From: Zhongshania aliphaticivorans
Lineage (GTDB): Bacteria > Pseudomonadota > Gammaproteobacteria > Pseudomonadales > Spongiibacteraceae
Direction of reading: 5' to 3'
DNA: 64,000 nt
NCBI RefSeq assembly: GCF_902705875.1
Contig: NZ_CACSIK010000001.1
Location: 1,543,994 to 1,607,993, forward strand
Shown: one piece after another, positions 1 to 9,801 of the stretch
How the letters are laid out: each line of letters begins with the position of its first letter
Numbering within the stretch: the first letter of the stretch is position 1
Notes under the pieces: generated by a model
What the model was told of the DNA's origin: nothing
What the model saw: only the letters and a program-made list of their open reading frames with translations
Database searches by the model: none
Translations under genes and position numbers: made by a program

Positions 1-432
1 TATATGGGGCTGACAGCAGGGCAAGCGATAACGGATATTAAACTTGATCGTGTGTTTATTGGCTCATGTACTAACTCAAGAATAGAAGATTTACGTGATG
101 CTGCCGCAGTAGTTCGCGGTAAAAAGGTGGCGAGCAATGTTAAAGAAGCATTGGTTGTTCCCGGTTCCGGATTAGTCAAAAAGCAGGCTGAGGCTGAGGG
201 ATTGGATAAAATATTTTTAGAAGCAGGGCTATTGTGGAGAGAGCCAGGTTGTTCAATGTGTCTAGCTATGAATGCCGATAAATTAGGTTCTGGCGAGCAC
301 TGCGCATCTACATCTAATCGCAATTTTGAAGGCCGTCAGGGCTTCGGTGGCCGTACTCATCTCGTCAGCCCAGCAATGGCAGCTGCAGCTGCGATAGCAG
401 GTCATTTCGTCGACGTACGAGAATGGATATAA
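1..432 (+). CDS. leuC: 3-isopropylmalate dehydratase large subunit, C-terminal part
   Basis: The gene enters from the left edge in frame 1, so only about the last 143 of roughly 470 residues are present and the start is outside the window. LeuC with LeuD isomerises 2-isopropylmalate to 3-isopropylmalate in cytoplasmic leucine synthesis. The three cysteines that hold the 4Fe-4S cluster in the aconitase superfamily are visible: one in GSCTNSR (about residue 23 of the fragment) and two in PGCSMC (about residues 83 and 86). The stop at 430-432 lies directly before an AAGGAG ribosome binding site for leuD, as expected for the paired subunits of one enzyme. Identification is firm; only the truncation by the window limits it. 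Confidence 0.96.
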   Translation, partial: YMGLTAGQAITDIKLDRVFIGSCTNSRIEDLRDAAAVVRGKKVASNVKEALVVPGSGLVKKQAEAEGLDKIFLEAGLLWREPGCSMCLAMNADKLGSGEHCASTSNRNFEGRQGFGGRTHLVSPAMAAAAAIAGHFVDVREWI

Positions 433-442
433 GGAGTTTATG

Positions 443-1090
443 ATGAAAGCATTTACAGTATTAGAAGGTATTGTTGCGCCAATGGATCGCGCCAATGTTG
501 ATACCGACATGATTATTCCTAAGCAGTTTTTGAAATCGATAAAGCGTAGTGGCTTTGGTCCAAATTTGTTTGACGAATTGCGCTACCTTGACGAAGGTCA
601 GCCAGGACAAGATTGCGCTGGTCGTCCAGTTAATCCCGATTTTCCCTTGAATTTTCCTCGTTACAGTGGGGCCTCGGTACTTATTGCGCGTGAAAATTTT
701 GGCTGTGGATCTAGCCGTGAACATGCGCCTTGGGCGTTAGAGGATTATGGTTTTTGCTGTGTGATTGCACCGAGTTTTGCCGATATCTTCTTTAATAACT
801 GCTTTAAGAATGGTGTATTGCCAATTGTGTTAGCCGCGGACAAAGTCGACGAGATATTCACGGCGATGTATGCCTGTGAAGGTTATACTCTGAAAGTTGA
901 TTTGGCTGCGCAAACGGTCGTTACGCCAGAGGGTGAGTCAATAAGCTTTGAAGTAGATAGTTTTCGTAAATATTGCTTGCTCAATGGCTTAGATGACATT
1001 GGTTTAACCCTCCAAGACGCCGATGATATTCGTGCATTTGAAGGGCAGTGGCAGAAAAAAACGCCTTGGTTATTTCGCGAGCACGTCTAG
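443..1090 (+). CDS. leuD: 3-isopropylmalate dehydratase small subunit
   Basis: Small, swivelling subunit of isopropylmalate isomerase, the partner of LeuC. Two ATG codons stand in tandem at 440 and 443. I prefer 443 because the AAGGAG at 431-436 is then 6 bases upstream, and because Pseudomonas LeuD proteins also begin MKAF. The family signatures are seen as [15 protein letters not shown] near the N-terminus and [15 protein letters not shown] around residues 72-86. The length of 215 residues is normal for the family. It follows leuC by about 10 bases and precedes leuB by about 40, so the three are probably one transcript. Confidence 0.96.
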   Translation: MKAFTVLEGIVAPMDRANVDTDMIIPKQFLKSIKRSGFGPNLFDELRYLDEGQPGQDCAGRPVNPDFPLNFPRYSGASVLIARENFGCGSSREHAPWALEDYGFCCVIAPSFADIFFNNCFKNGVLPIVLAADKVDEIFTAMYACEGYTLKVDLAAQTVVTPEGESISFEVDSFRKYCLLNGLDDIGLTLQDADDIRAFEGQWQKKTPWLFREHV

Positions 1091-1131
1091 TGATAGCGGT
1101 GTGGTAAATAAGAATAGTTATTTTAAAGGAT

Positions 1132-2235
1132 ATGAGTGTGACAGAGTCTCAACAACGAAATATTGCAGTGCTAGCCGGAGACGGTATCGGGCTAGAAATT
1201 ATGGCAGAAGCCGCCAAAGTTCTAGAGTGGGTGAATCAATCTAAAAACTTGGGTCTAGTACTCCAGCATGCCTTAGTTGGTGGTTCGGCTATCGACGCGT
1301 TCGGTACAGCGCTGCCAGATGAAACTTTTGCTATTTGCGAAAAGGCTGACGCGATCTTACTTGGTGCGGTGGGTGGTCCTAAGTGGGATAAGCTCCCCGT
1401 GGCCGAACGCCCTGAAAAAGCTGGCTTATTAGAAATTCGTAAGCGTTTAGATCTATTCGGTAATTTGCGGCCAGCGATTTTATATCCGCAATTGGCCGAT
1501 GCGTCTTCGCTGAAGGCGGATATCGTAGCGGGCTTGGATATTCTCATTGTTCGTGAGTTGACTGGCGGCATTTACTTTGGACAGCCTCGCGGTATTCGTG
1601 AGTTAGAAAATGGCGAGCGCGAAGGTTACAACACCTACGTCTACAATGAGTCGCAAATTCGCCGGATCGCAAAGGTGGCCTTTGAGCTAGCTCAGAAACG
1701 TGGCGGCCGTCTTTGTTCGGTAGATAAAGCGAACGTGCTTGAAGTGACTATGTTGTGGCGTGAAGTGGTTGAGGAAATGGCCAAAGATTATCCCGATGTA
1801 GAATTGAGTCATATGTATGTTGATAATGCGGCCATGCAGTTGGTTCGCGCACCTAAGCAATTTGATGTTGTGGTTACCGGAAATATGTTTGGCGATATCT
1901 TGTCGGATGCGGCGGCAATGTTGACGGGGTCCATCGGCATGCTGCCGTCCGCCTCTTTGGATGTTAATGGTCGCGGAATGTACGAGCCTTGTCATGGTTC
2001 GGCTCCGGATATTGCCGGTCAAAATAAAGCGAATCCTTTGGCGACTATTTTGTCAGTGGCGATGATGTTGCGTTATTCCCTAGATGAAGCGGCTGCAGCA
2101 CAAAGTATTGAAGATGCAGTCAGTACCGTTCTAGACCAAGGTTTCCGAACTGCAGATATTTATTCTGAGGGTAGTACACTGGTTGGAACTCTAGAAATGG
2201 GTGATGCCGTGATTGCGGCCTTGGCCGCAGCGTAA
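1132..2235 (+). CDS. leuB: 3-isopropylmalate dehydrogenase
   Basis: NAD-dependent oxidative decarboxylation of 3-isopropylmalate, the third committed step of leucine synthesis. The isocitrate/isopropylmalate dehydrogenase pattern is clear: LAGDGIG near the N-terminus, [10 protein letters not shown] about residues 144-154, [13 protein letters not shown] about residues 250-262 with the metal-binding aspartates, and [14 protein letters not shown] near residue 289. The 367 residues match the family. The start is not settled: AAGGA at 1126-1130 is only one base from the ATG at 1132, but 7 bases from an in-frame GTG at 1138, so translation may begin at that GTG. It is followed by asd after 29 bases, the order found in Pseudomonas. 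Confidence 0.96.
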   Translation: MSVTESQQRNIAVLAGDGIGLEIMAEAAKVLEWVNQSKNLGLVLQHALVGGSAIDAFGTALPDETFAICEKADAILLGAVGGPKWDKLPVAERPEKAGLLEIRKRLDLFGNLRPAILYPQLADASSLKADIVAGLDILIVRELTGGIYFGQPRGIRELENGEREGYNTYVYNESQIRRIAKVAFELAQKRGGRLCSVDKANVLEVTMLWREVVEEMAKDYPDVELSHMYVDNAAMQLVRAPKQFDVVVTGNMFGDILSDAAAMLTGSIGMLPSASLDVNGRGMYEPCHGSAPDIAGQNKANPLATILSVAMMLRYSLDEAAAAQSIEDAVSTVLDQGFRTADIYSEGSTLVGTLEMGDAVIAALAAA

Positions 2236-2264
2236 ATTCAGTTCACCAGAAACGGGGAGAGAAT

Positions 2265-3383
2265 ATGAAAAAAGTAGGTTTTGTTGGTTGGCGCGGAATG
2301 GTTGGCTCAGTATTAATGGGCCGCATGCTTGAAGAAAATGATTTTAATGGCATAGAGCCTATTTTCTTTACAACCTCCAATGTTGGCGGTCAGGGGCCGG
2401 CCATTGGTCGTGAAATCGAATTGCTAAAAGATGCCAATAATATTGCTGAGCTATCAGCAATGGATATTATTATTTCTTGTCAGGGCGGAGATTACACAAA
2501 GTCGGTATTCCCCGATTTGCGTAGCAGTGGTTGGGATGGATATTGGATAGATGCAGCATCTTCGCTGCGTATGGATGATGATGCCATTATCACTTTAGAT
2601 CCAGTAAACCTTGATGTTATCAAAGACGGCTTGAGCCGTGGTGTTAAAAACTTTATCGGTGGGAATTGCACCGTCAGCCTGATGTTAATGGCCATTGGTG
2701 GTTTATTCCGTGAAGGTTTAGTCGAATGGGTTAGTGCTCAAACCTACCAAGCGGCGAGTGGTGCTGGCGCGCAGAATATGCGTGAGCTGATAAATCAAAT
2801 GGGCAGCATTCGTGATGGCGTCGCCAGTGAATTGGCGGATCCACGGTCTAATATTTTGGATATAGATCGTAAAGTGGCAGAGACCATGCGCAGCGATACT
2901 TTCCCAACCGATAATTTTGGTCATGCTTTGGCGGGGAGTTTATTGCCTTGGATAGACACTCAGCTCGAAAATGGTCAAAGCCGGGAAGAGTGGAAAGGGC
3001 AGGCTGAGACAAATAAGATTTTAGGTCGAGCCGAAACACCAATTGCCATCGATGGAAATTGCGTGCGTATTGGTGCGATGCGATGCCATAGCCAAGCGCT
3101 GACAATCAAACTTACCAAAGATGTAGATCTTGGTGAGATTGAAAATATTCTAGCATCTGCCAACGATTGGGTTCAGCTTGTGCCCAATGATCGAGAGGCC
3201 ACCCTAGCTAATCTAACGCCCACCGCTGTCACCGGTAAGCTCCAAGTACCCGTTGGGCGCTTGCGCAAACTGAATATGGGCAGTCAATATCTGTCTGCCT
3301 TTACCGTTGGTGATCAATTGCTTTGGGGTGCCGCAGAGCCACTTAGACGTATGTTGCGAATTTTACTAGGCGATATTAAATAA
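2265..3383 (+). CDS. asd: Aspartate-semialdehyde dehydrogenase
   Basis: Reduces aspartyl phosphate to aspartate semialdehyde with NADPH, the branch point for lysine, diaminopimelate, threonine and methionine. The N-terminal nucleotide-binding stretch [12 protein letters not shown] is of the E. coli Asd type. The catalytic cysteine is residue 135 in GGNCTVSLM, the same number as in E. coli. The length of 372 residues is typical. A GGGGAGAG ribosome binding site stands 5' of the ATG. The stop codon overlaps the next start by one base (TAATG at 3381-3385), which suggests translational coupling with the downstream paralogue. Confidence 0.97.
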   Translation: MKKVGFVGWRGMVGSVLMGRMLEENDFNGIEPIFFTTSNVGGQGPAIGREIELLKDANNIAELSAMDIIISCQGGDYTKSVFPDLRSSGWDGYWIDAASSLRMDDDAIITLDPVNLDVIKDGLSRGVKNFIGGNCTVSLMLMAIGGLFREGLVEWVSAQTYQAASGAGAQNMRELINQMGSIRDGVASELADPRSNILDIDRKVAETMRSDTFPTDNFGHALAGSLLPWIDTQLENGQSREEWKGQAETNKILGRAETPIAIDGNCVRIGAMRCHSQALTIKLTKDVDLGEIENILASANDWVQLVPNDREATLANLTPTAVTGKLQVPVGRLRKLNMGSQYLSAFTVGDQLLWGAAEPLRRMLRILLGDIK

Positions 3384-4360
3384 TGGCATACACATGTGTT
3401 GCGGTTTTTGGTGCAAGTGGTCTTGAAGGCGAGCTGCTGTTAACGGCGCTGGCTGAGGCAGAGCTCGGTGTAGAGCGTGTTAAGGCGTTTGCCAATGGAG
3501 CTGACGGCGAAACAGTGATGTTTCGTGGGCGGCCTGTAGCGGTAAGTGAGCCCAGCTCGGCAGATTTTAGCGCAATTGATGTGGCAGTTTTTTTGACTGA
3601 AGGCTTTGATGATTTTGCCGTGATTGATGCTGCGGAGGATGCCGGTGTTGTTGTTCTCGATTGCACTGACACCCTAGCGCAGCGTGGTGACGTGGCAATG
3701 TTTTGTCATGGCGAACTCGTTAATGATACAAACTCACGATTATTTGCGATTTCGGATGCGGTGAGCAGCCATGTGGCTGCATTTCTTCGTTTGTTACCGC
3801 AGGGCGAAGTCTCTAAGGTTAATCTCGCCATTGCTCAGCCAGTGTCAGTTTTAGGACGGCAAGGTGTTGAGGTCTTAGCAGCCGAGACTGCTCGCTTGTT
3901 AAATGGGCAGTCCCTTGAGGCATCCGGTTTTGGTCAACAAGTGGCTTTTAATGTGCTATCTAGGCCGGTAAATAGCGTGGTTGCAATTGAGCATGGCCTA
4001 GCCGCTGCGTTGAGTTCACCAAGCAACGCGGTGACCGTCACTGCGAATGAAATGATTGTACCTGTTTTTTACGGTCACACGGCCATGATGCAGGTCCACT
4101 GTCATAAACGTGCGGATTTGTCTCTACTCCAGCAACGTATCATCGAGAATGATGCGTTTCGTCTTTTCCCGCAAGGTGAGATTAAAGAGGCATCACCGGT
4201 TAGTCTCCAAGACCATGAAACAATCGACATTTCGAGCTTAAGTGTGGATAGGCAGGACGAAACAGTCTTCCGCTGCACGGTTGTCGGTGATAATCTTCGC
4301 AAGGGTGTGGTAATAAACGTGATTGCAATGCTTAAAATCTTGATAAAAATCAATATCTAG
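3383..4360 (+). CDS. usg: USG-1 family protein, Asd-like paralogue without the catalytic cysteine
   Basis: A 325-residue protein with the aspartate-semialdehyde dehydrogenase fold: N-terminal VAVFGASGLEGE dinucleotide-binding motif, and a C-terminal stretch (GDNLRKGVVINVI) matching the NLRKGAA region of the family. At the place where Asd has its NCT active-site motif this protein reads ISDAVSSHV, so neither the nucleophilic cysteine nor the preceding asparagine is present. Proteins of this kind are encoded next to truA in E. coli (usg) and between asd and fimV in Pseudomonas. Their function is not established. The one-base overlap with asd supports co-expression, and a regulatory or structural role beside Asd is a guess. 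Confidence 0.88.
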   Translation: MAYTCVAVFGASGLEGELLLTALAEAELGVERVKAFANGADGETVMFRGRPVAVSEPSSADFSAIDVAVFLTEGFDDFAVIDAAEDAGVVVLDCTDTLAQRGDVAMFCHGELVNDTNSRLFAISDAVSSHVAAFLRLLPQGEVSKVNLAIAQPVSVLGRQGVEVLAAETARLLNGQSLEASGFGQQVAFNVLSRPVNSVVAIEHGLAAALSSPSNAVTVTANEMIVPVFYGHTAMMQVHCHKRADLSLLQQRIIENDAFRLFPQGEIKEASPVSLQDHETIDISSLSVDRQDETVFRCTVVGDNLRKGVVINVIAMLKILIKINI

Positions 4361-4405
4361 CTTATATCTATGGATGTTGTTTAGAGAAATGACGCGATGT
4401 TGTCA

Positions 4406-4422
4406 TGGGCAGCCTCTGCCCA
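4406..4422 (+). terminator. Short GC-rich hairpin between usg and fimV
   Basis: TGGGCAG at 4406-4412 and CTGCCCA at 4416-4422 form a perfect 7-bp stem with a 3-base loop. No T-run follows directly, although the next 20 bases are AT-rich. It could be a weak terminator or a leader hairpin for fimV. The rest of the 4361-4495 gap shows nothing I can name. Confidence 0.35.
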
Positions 4423-4495
4423 GTGAAGATTCTTTATTGTAACGCAGTCAATTTTTGGTGTTGGCTGCGTGCGGTATTACAAAAACGGTGAGATT

Positions 4496-7400
4496 ATGAT
4501 TCGGAATAGGCTGGCAATAGCGGTACTGACAGTTGGTGCCCTGCACAGCGGTTTAGTCAGTGCGCTCGGTCTTGGTGAGCTTACGCTTGACTCATCACTG
4601 AATCAGCCTTTTCGTGCAGAAATACCGCTTAGAGATTTGGGTGAGCTGGGTGTCGAGCAGATAAGGGTAAAACTGGCGGATGCTGGCGCGTTTGAAAACG
4701 CGGGGGTTGATCGAAGCCAGTTTTTGTCGACCTTACAGTTCGAAGTGGAATTACTTGGTGGGGGTAGTGGACGGATTATTGTCACAACCGCGGATTCAGT
4801 GGTTGAGCCCTACCTTGATTTTATTGTTGAGGCTCGTTGGCCCAATGGTAAAATGATTCGTGAATACACCGTATTATTAGATCTCCCTGATTACGCCAAT
4901 ACTACATCTTCACCGCAAGTAACACTTAGTCAGTCGACTTCACGTCGATCAATTCCGGCGGTAAATCAAGCTAAGCCTTCTGTTACATCACCTAGTCCAT
5001 CTTCTTTTCGTGAACCAGGCGGTGCCATTGGTGCTGTGGATCGGGTTGCGCCAAGCCCACGAGATATTGAGCATCAGCAATCATTGCCAACGTCAAATAA
5101 GCCGAGTGAGTACCGGATTCAGCATCATGACACAATGTGGCGGATTGCAAGTAAGTTAAAACCTAGCTCTTATGTAACCACGCAGCAAACGATGCTGGCA
5201 TTGGTGAACAAAAATCCAAAAGCCTTTGTGAATGGCAATGTAAACCAGATTAAGTCTGGTTATATTTTGCGTCTACCTTCAGATGCCGAGGTTCGGGCCA
5301 TAGATCACAGTGCTGCGGTGGAGGAAATAAGACTACAGGCAAAGGAGTGGCGAGGCGAGAAAGTCGCCAGGCCAACTAAAAGTCAAACTGGTGGCACTGC
5401 AGCGAATACTACTAGTGGTGCGATGGCACCGCAGTTAGATGCCACCGCCACAAAGACAGATACCGCGCCCAGCAATCCAGATCAAGCAGTGAAATTTTCT
5501 CTTGGCAGTGCGGGTAGTACTGATTCCGACAATGAACCCGGCTCCTTGCGTGACCAAGTCAGTGCTGAGCAAGAAAATTTAGAAAAGGCAAAATTGGAAA
5601 ACAGCGCGATGCAGCAGCGCGTTGTAGAAATGGAAAAGCAAATTCAAACATTGCAAAGTTTGATTTCGCTGAAAAACAGTCAATTGGCTGCGCTTCAAAA
5701 TGGACAGTCAGTATCTGATTCCCAGCTTCTTAGCGCTGATGAGATTGCTGCCTCAGATGCTGAAGCATTAGCGTCAACGTCGCTTGTTGAAAATCCATCT
5801 TCCGACCCTGCGCCAGCTGCTATTGATAAAGAGCAGCTAAAAGAAGGTGCAGCTGATCTGATAAAAACCGCCACGCCAGAGAAAAAAGCGGTTGCTCAAA
5901 ATACAGTTGCCGACAAAACACCATTGGAAGCATTACAAAGCTGGATCGCTAGCAACTTTTTGCTACTTGTTGGTCTTGTGTTGGCATTATTAGCGTTGCT
6001 GGTGTTGTTTGTTCGTCGACGCAGCGAGAATGCTGATGCCGATTTAGCCGGTTTTGATGAAGATTTGATGTCTGGTGATTCGCTTGAATCCCCTGTGATG
6101 TTCGCGAGTGGTGGTGACTCGGATCTTTCTGAGGAAGAGCATCTTAGTGGTTCAATACCTGAGGAAGGCGATGCCGAAGCCGTATTTAGCGCGGAAGACT
6201 TTGATTTTGATAGCTTGACGGACGAAACAACACCTGATGAGACATCGATTCAGGATGATGTTGTATTGGGTGTTGATCCTGTCTTTGATGGGCTAGATGA
6301 TGGGGTAGCTGACGAAGAGCCTGTAGTTGACGACGTACTACCCCAGACCGGCGACGTGGTTGCCGAAGCTGAAATATACGTTGCGTATGGCCGGTATGAT
6401 CAAGCCGCTAGCTTGTTAAAAACGGCAATTACCCAATCTCCTGATGATACAGAGCTCCGTCTTAAACTGATTGATATCTATCTTGATACTAGGGATCAAG
6501 CGAATTTTGAGTCGGCCTATCAGGATTTGCAATCATTAGGTGATGAATCAGCAATAGCCCGTGTTAAAGAATCAATGTCGGCTATCGAGGGTGTTAGTCA
6601 TTGGTTAGGTGAGGGGGCAAGCCTCCCAGCTGCTGATAATACAGTCAACCTTACACCGTTTAACAAAGATGAAGTGGACGTTGACACTGATGTTATTGAG
6701 CTGGATTTTGATGAAGAAGATGATGTTGAAGCGCTAACCCTTGATGATATTGACTTTGAGCTTGATGATGAACCCGCTAGTGAAGTAGAAGCAGAGAAAA
6801 ATGTAATAAATGATTCGGAAGAGACGATTGCTCTTACTGATGAAGATAGTGACGATGCCAGCCTAGCATCTGACACTTTGGCTGCGTTAGATGTTGACCT
6901 TGCTGATCTCGACTTTGATTTTGAGGGTGATTTTGGTAGCACGGACGAAGATTTAACCTCTCAAACTACTGATGTTGGAAGTGAGGCTGGCGAGCCTGCT
7001 GCTGAACAAGATGACACTAAAGCCGGACTTGAACTTAATAGTGTTGCCAACGATGAGTTAGATATTGATTTTGGTGGCCTTGGCGATTCGGAATTAACAC
7101 CAAATACTGAAGAAGCAACTGTTGATTCATTTATTTCTGACGAGACGGCCAGTGAACTCCCCACTTTTGAAGATGAGGATGAAGATATTGAGCTTGTCGA
7201 ATTAGTAGATGAAGGTAGTGAGCTCACGCTTTCTGATATTGATTCTGTTGATGGCCTTGACTCTGTTAGTGATTCAGATGCTGAGCTAGACGTAGACTTG
7301 GCACTTAGTTCAGACTCTGATGAGAGCGTAAGCTTAGATAATTTTAATGGCGAAGATGCCTTAGATCTCCCTGATTCGAGCTTTGCTGAAACCGAGCTTA

Positions 7401-8221
7401 ATGATGAATCCACTGATGTCGATACAAGTGACATTAATACAATTGACATTGATGCAAGTGGAGTCGACGAAAGTAAGCTTGATTTAGATGAGTTTGTGTT
7501 CGATGAGCACAGTGCTGATGAAGTAGATTTATCTGTATCAGAGCTTGGTGAAAGTGAGGCGTTTAACACGACTCCCGATGAGGGCCTTGAGGCTACTACA
7601 TCCGACCTTGCTCCATCAGCTCCCCTTGAGATAGAAGAGGGTGAAGATGATGTGGAACTCGATTTGTCTGATTTTGATATGGACATTGCTGAGCCCTCTA
7701 CAACAAGCACTGCTGCACCTGATGTTGCTGCTGACTCTGACGACCTCGATCTTGATTTGTCTGAATTTGATATGGCTAGCATGGACGACGAAGACGCGGC
7801 CTTAGCTGACGATGTGCTAGATTTAGATATTGAATTAGATGACTCTCTTGAAGAACTCGCTGAAGACTTTGAAGACGTGCCAGCGCTAGAGGCGGAAGTC
7901 CCCCTTGATGCTGTTACCAGTGATGTGGTGAGTGCGCCGAGTATCGACAAGTCAGCCTTGGATGTTGAAGCTATTGATGTCGACGGTGACGCAATATCGG
8001 TGGAAGATTTAGTATTTGATGAGTTTGATGCCGATGAAGACGACGCTGACGGCATTGAATTACTGGTGGATTCTGAATCTGTAGCGACAAAACTTGATCT
8101 TGCCCGTGCCTATATCGATATGGGGGATGGTGAAGGTGCTCGTGAAATGCTTGAAGAGGTCCTTGAAGAGGGCGACCTGCAACAAAAAGATGATGCGCAA
8201 ACCTTGCTAAATAATATTTGA
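4496..8221 (+). CDS. fimV: FimV-like polar hub protein (LysM, TPR, acidic cytoplasmic domain)
   Basis: Inner-membrane protein of the FimV/HubP family, which binds peptidoglycan at the pole and organises type IV pili and polarity factors. An upstream in-frame GTG at 4469 exists, but the ATG at 4496 gives a proper signal peptide (IRNRLAIAVLTVGAL...) and is preferred, yielding 1241 residues. Order of parts: signal peptide 1-24; FimV N-terminal domain to about 135; LysM about 205-263; a Glu/Gln-rich coiled coil about 345-400; one membrane helix about 487-507 followed by RRR; a TPR-like segment about 620-680; a very acidic Asp/Glu-rich, repetitive tract about 725-1188; and the conserved C-terminal FimV helix-turn-helix motif about 1192-1241 (KLDLARAYIDMGD). 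It lies in the same place as Pseudomonas fimV, before truA. Confidence 0.93.
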   Translation: MIRNRLAIAVLTVGALHSGLVSALGLGELTLDSSLNQPFRAEIPLRDLGELGVEQIRVKLADAGAFENAGVDRSQFLSTLQFEVELLGGGSGRIIVTTADSVVEPYLDFIVEARWPNGKMIREYTVLLDLPDYANTTSSPQVTLSQSTSRRSIPAVNQAKPSVTSPSPSSFREPGGAIGAVDRVAPSPRDIEHQQSLPTSNKPSEYRIQHHDTMWRIASKLKPSSYVTTQQTMLALVNKNPKAFVNGNVNQIKSGYILRLPSDAEVRAIDHSAAVEEIRLQAKEWRGEKVARPTKSQTGGTAANTTSGAMAPQLDATATKTDTAPSNPDQAVKFSLGSAGSTDSDNEPGSLRDQVSAEQENLEKAKLENSAMQQRVVEMEKQIQTLQSLISLKNSQLAALQNGQSVSDSQLLSADEIAASDAEALASTSLVENPSSDPAPAAIDKEQLKEGAADLIKTATPEKKAVAQNTVADKTPLEALQSWIASNFLLLVGLVLALLALLVLFVRRRSENADADLAGFDEDLMSGDSLESPVMFASGGDSDLSEEEHLSGSIPEEGDAEAVFSAEDFDFDSLTDETTPDETSIQDDVVLGVDPVFDGLDDGVADEEPVVDDVLPQTGDVVAEAEIYVAYGRYDQAASLLKTAITQSPDDTELRLKLIDIYLDTRDQANFESAYQDLQSLGDESAIARVKESMSAIEGVSHWLGEGASLPAADNTVNLTPFNKDEVDVDTDVIELDFDEEDDVEALTLDDIDFELDDEPASEVEAEKNVINDSEETIALTDEDSDDASLASDTLAALDVDLADLDFDFEGDFGSTDEDLTSQTTDVGSEAGEPAAEQDDTKAGLELNSVANDELDIDFGGLGDSELTPNTEEATVDSFISDETASELPTFEDEDEDIELVELVDEGSELTLSDIDSVDGLDSVSDSDAELDVDLALSSDSDESVSLDNFNGEDALDLPDSSFAETELNDESTDVDTSDINTIDIDASGVDESKLDLDEFVFDEHSADEVDLSVSELGESEAFNTTPDEGLEATTSDLAPSAPLEIEEGEDDVELDLSDFDMDIAEPSTTSTAAPDVAADSDDLDLDLSEFDMASMDDEDAALADDVLDLDIELDDSLEELAEDFEDVPALEAEVPLDAVTSDVVSAPSIDKSALDVEAIDVDGDAISVEDLVFDEFDADEDDADGIELLVDSESVATKLDLARAYIDMGDGEGAREMLEEVLEEGDLQQKDDAQTLLNNI

Positions 8222-8241
8222 TGGTTGTTGGCAGAGTATAA

Positions 8242-9090
8242 GTGATCAATGATGTAATCAATTTTGATCGGTTTGTCGATGAGCCCTTGCAGGCGGGCGC
8301 TAGGGTTGCGCTTGCTTTAGAGTATCAAGGCAGTGCTTATCGCGGTTGGCAAAGCCAAGATAAACCCCGCGTAGCAACAGTCCAAGATGAACTTGAAGCA
8401 GCAATCTCATCAATTGCGGCTACAGCTGTAACGGTTATTTGTGCTGGACGCACCGATGCAGGTGTCCATGCCACCCATCAATTAGTGCATTTTGATGCAC
8501 CCGTTGCGCGTTCGCTCAAGGCTTGGGTTGCCGGTGTAAATGCAAAGCTCCCCAAAGATATAGCCGTGCAATGGGCAAAACTTGTCCCCAATGACTTTCA
8601 TGCTCGCTTTTCTGCAACGGCCCGCCGCTATCGTTACATTATATTGAATCAGGCTCGACGTTCAGCGCACTTGGCCACGGGCTTGACCTTGGTCGATCAG
8701 CCGCTCGATGCGGAACTTATGCATCGCGAGGCGCAAGTCCTTCTTGGCGAGCAAGATTTTAGTGCGTTTCGTGCTGCTTCCTGCCAATCGAAAACCGCAA
8801 TGCGAAATATCCACTTTGCAAACGTAAGTCGTCATGGGCGTTATGTGGTACTGGATATTGGCGGTAATGCTTTCTTGCATCATATGGTGAGAAATATTGC
8901 CGGCGTTCTTATTGCTGTGGGTAGTGGGCAAATGCCACAGGGCTGGACGGAAAGTGTCCTAGCAAGCCGTGATAGAAGCCAAGGCGGTGTTACTGCAAAA
9001 CCCCATGGCTTATATTTGGTTGATGTTACTTACCCTGAGCATTATCAATTACCGGCTTCTCGTATTGGCCCTGATTTTGTTCTGCCTTAA
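8242..9090 (+). CDS. truA: tRNA pseudouridine(38-40) synthase
   Basis: Isomerises uridines 38-40 in the anticodon arm of many tRNAs. The signature CAGRTDAGVHA carries the catalytic aspartate at residue 72. ALEYQGSAYRGWQ near the N-terminus and NAFLHHMVRNIAG in the C-terminal half are also characteristic. The best available start is GTG at 8242, since no in-frame ATG precedes the conserved region. The resulting 282 residues are slightly longer than E. coli TruA (270), so the first dozen residues are uncertain. It begins 20 bases after fimV and is the usual neighbour of fimV in this order of bacteria. Confidence 0.95.
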   Translation: MINDVINFDRFVDEPLQAGARVALALEYQGSAYRGWQSQDKPRVATVQDELEAAISSIAATAVTVICAGRTDAGVHATHQLVHFDAPVARSLKAWVAGVNAKLPKDIAVQWAKLVPNDFHARFSATARRYRYIILNQARRSAHLATGLTLVDQPLDAELMHREAQVLLGEQDFSAFRAASCQSKTAMRNIHFANVSRHGRYVVLDIGGNAFLHHMVRNIAGVLIAVGSGQMPQGWTESVLASRDRSQGGVTAKPHGLYLVDVTYPEHYQLPASRIGPDFVLP

Positions 9091-9165
9091 CGGCGGCTTA
9101 TACAGACAGATTATGTACTTATTTGTTAGTATTCGTTTCAGTTAATTTTCTGGCTGTACATCCAA

Positions 9166-9801
9166 GTGCTTCGAACTCGCGTAAAAATTTGTGGTATCAC
9201 TCGAATTGAAGATGCAATTGCAGCTATCGATGCGGGAGCGGATGCGCTCGGCTTCGTTTTCTATTCAAAAAGCCCGCGTGCAGTGAGTGTTGAGCAGGCT
9301 CAGTCGATTATTGCAGCACTGCCACCCTTTGTGAGTAAAGTGGGTTTATTTGTCAATGAAGACGCTGCGTTTATTCGTAAGCTTCTTGGTTTGTGTTCCC
9401 TCGATATACTGCAGTTTCATGGCGACGAGTCTCCAGAGTTTTGTCACTCCTTTACAATGCCGTATATGAAAGCATTGCGGATGCGTGAGGGTATGGATTT
9501 ACATGTGGCTGCAGAGGAATACTCTACGGCCAGAGCTTTGTTATTAGATAGTTACAAGCCCGGTGTACCGGGGGGGACGGGAGAGTCTTTTGATTGGCAC
9601 CGTATTCCCAATGATTTAGATATACCTATTGTCTTGGCAGGTGGTTTACGTGTTGACAATGTAGCAGCGGCTATTTCTAGCTGCCATCCCTATGCGCTAG
9701 ATGTGAGTGGTGGTGTTGAGATGGCTCCGGGCATTAAATGCCCTCAGAAAGTGACAGAATTTATTACAGCGATCAGTGACGCTGATCGACGGGAGGAGTG
9801 A
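9166..9801 (+). CDS. trpF: Phosphoribosylanthranilate isomerase
   Basis: Amadori rearrangement of N-(5'-phosphoribosyl)anthranilate in tryptophan synthesis. The TIM-barrel landmarks are KICGITR with the general-base cysteine at residue 9, LGFVFYSKSPR near residue 30, VLAGGLRVDNV near residue 163, and the acidic residue of LDVSGGVE at about 179. The start is GTG at 9166 with no convincing ribosome binding site; nothing upstream in frame extends the homology. The 211 residues are standard for the single-function enzyme. It runs directly into trpB, with the trpB GTG immediately after the TGA. Confidence 0.95.
   Translation: MLRTRVKICGITRIEDAIAAIDAGADALGFVFYSKSPRAVSVEQAQSIIAALPPFVSKVGLFVNEDAAFIRKLLGLCSLDILQFHGDESPEFCHSFTMPYMKALRMREGMDLHVAAEEYSTARALLLDSYKPGVPGGTGESFDWHRIPNDLDIPIVLAGGLRVDNVAAAISSCHPYALDVSGGVEMAPGIKCPQKVTEFITAISDADRREE

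Noticed and set aside
6961..8055. A 364-codon open frame antisense to fimV, encoding a very Ser-rich protein
   Set aside because: It is the mirror of the Asp/Glu-rich GAT/GAA codons of FimV, which read as Ser/Phe-type codons on the other strand. No ribosome binding site, domain or signal peptide supports it.
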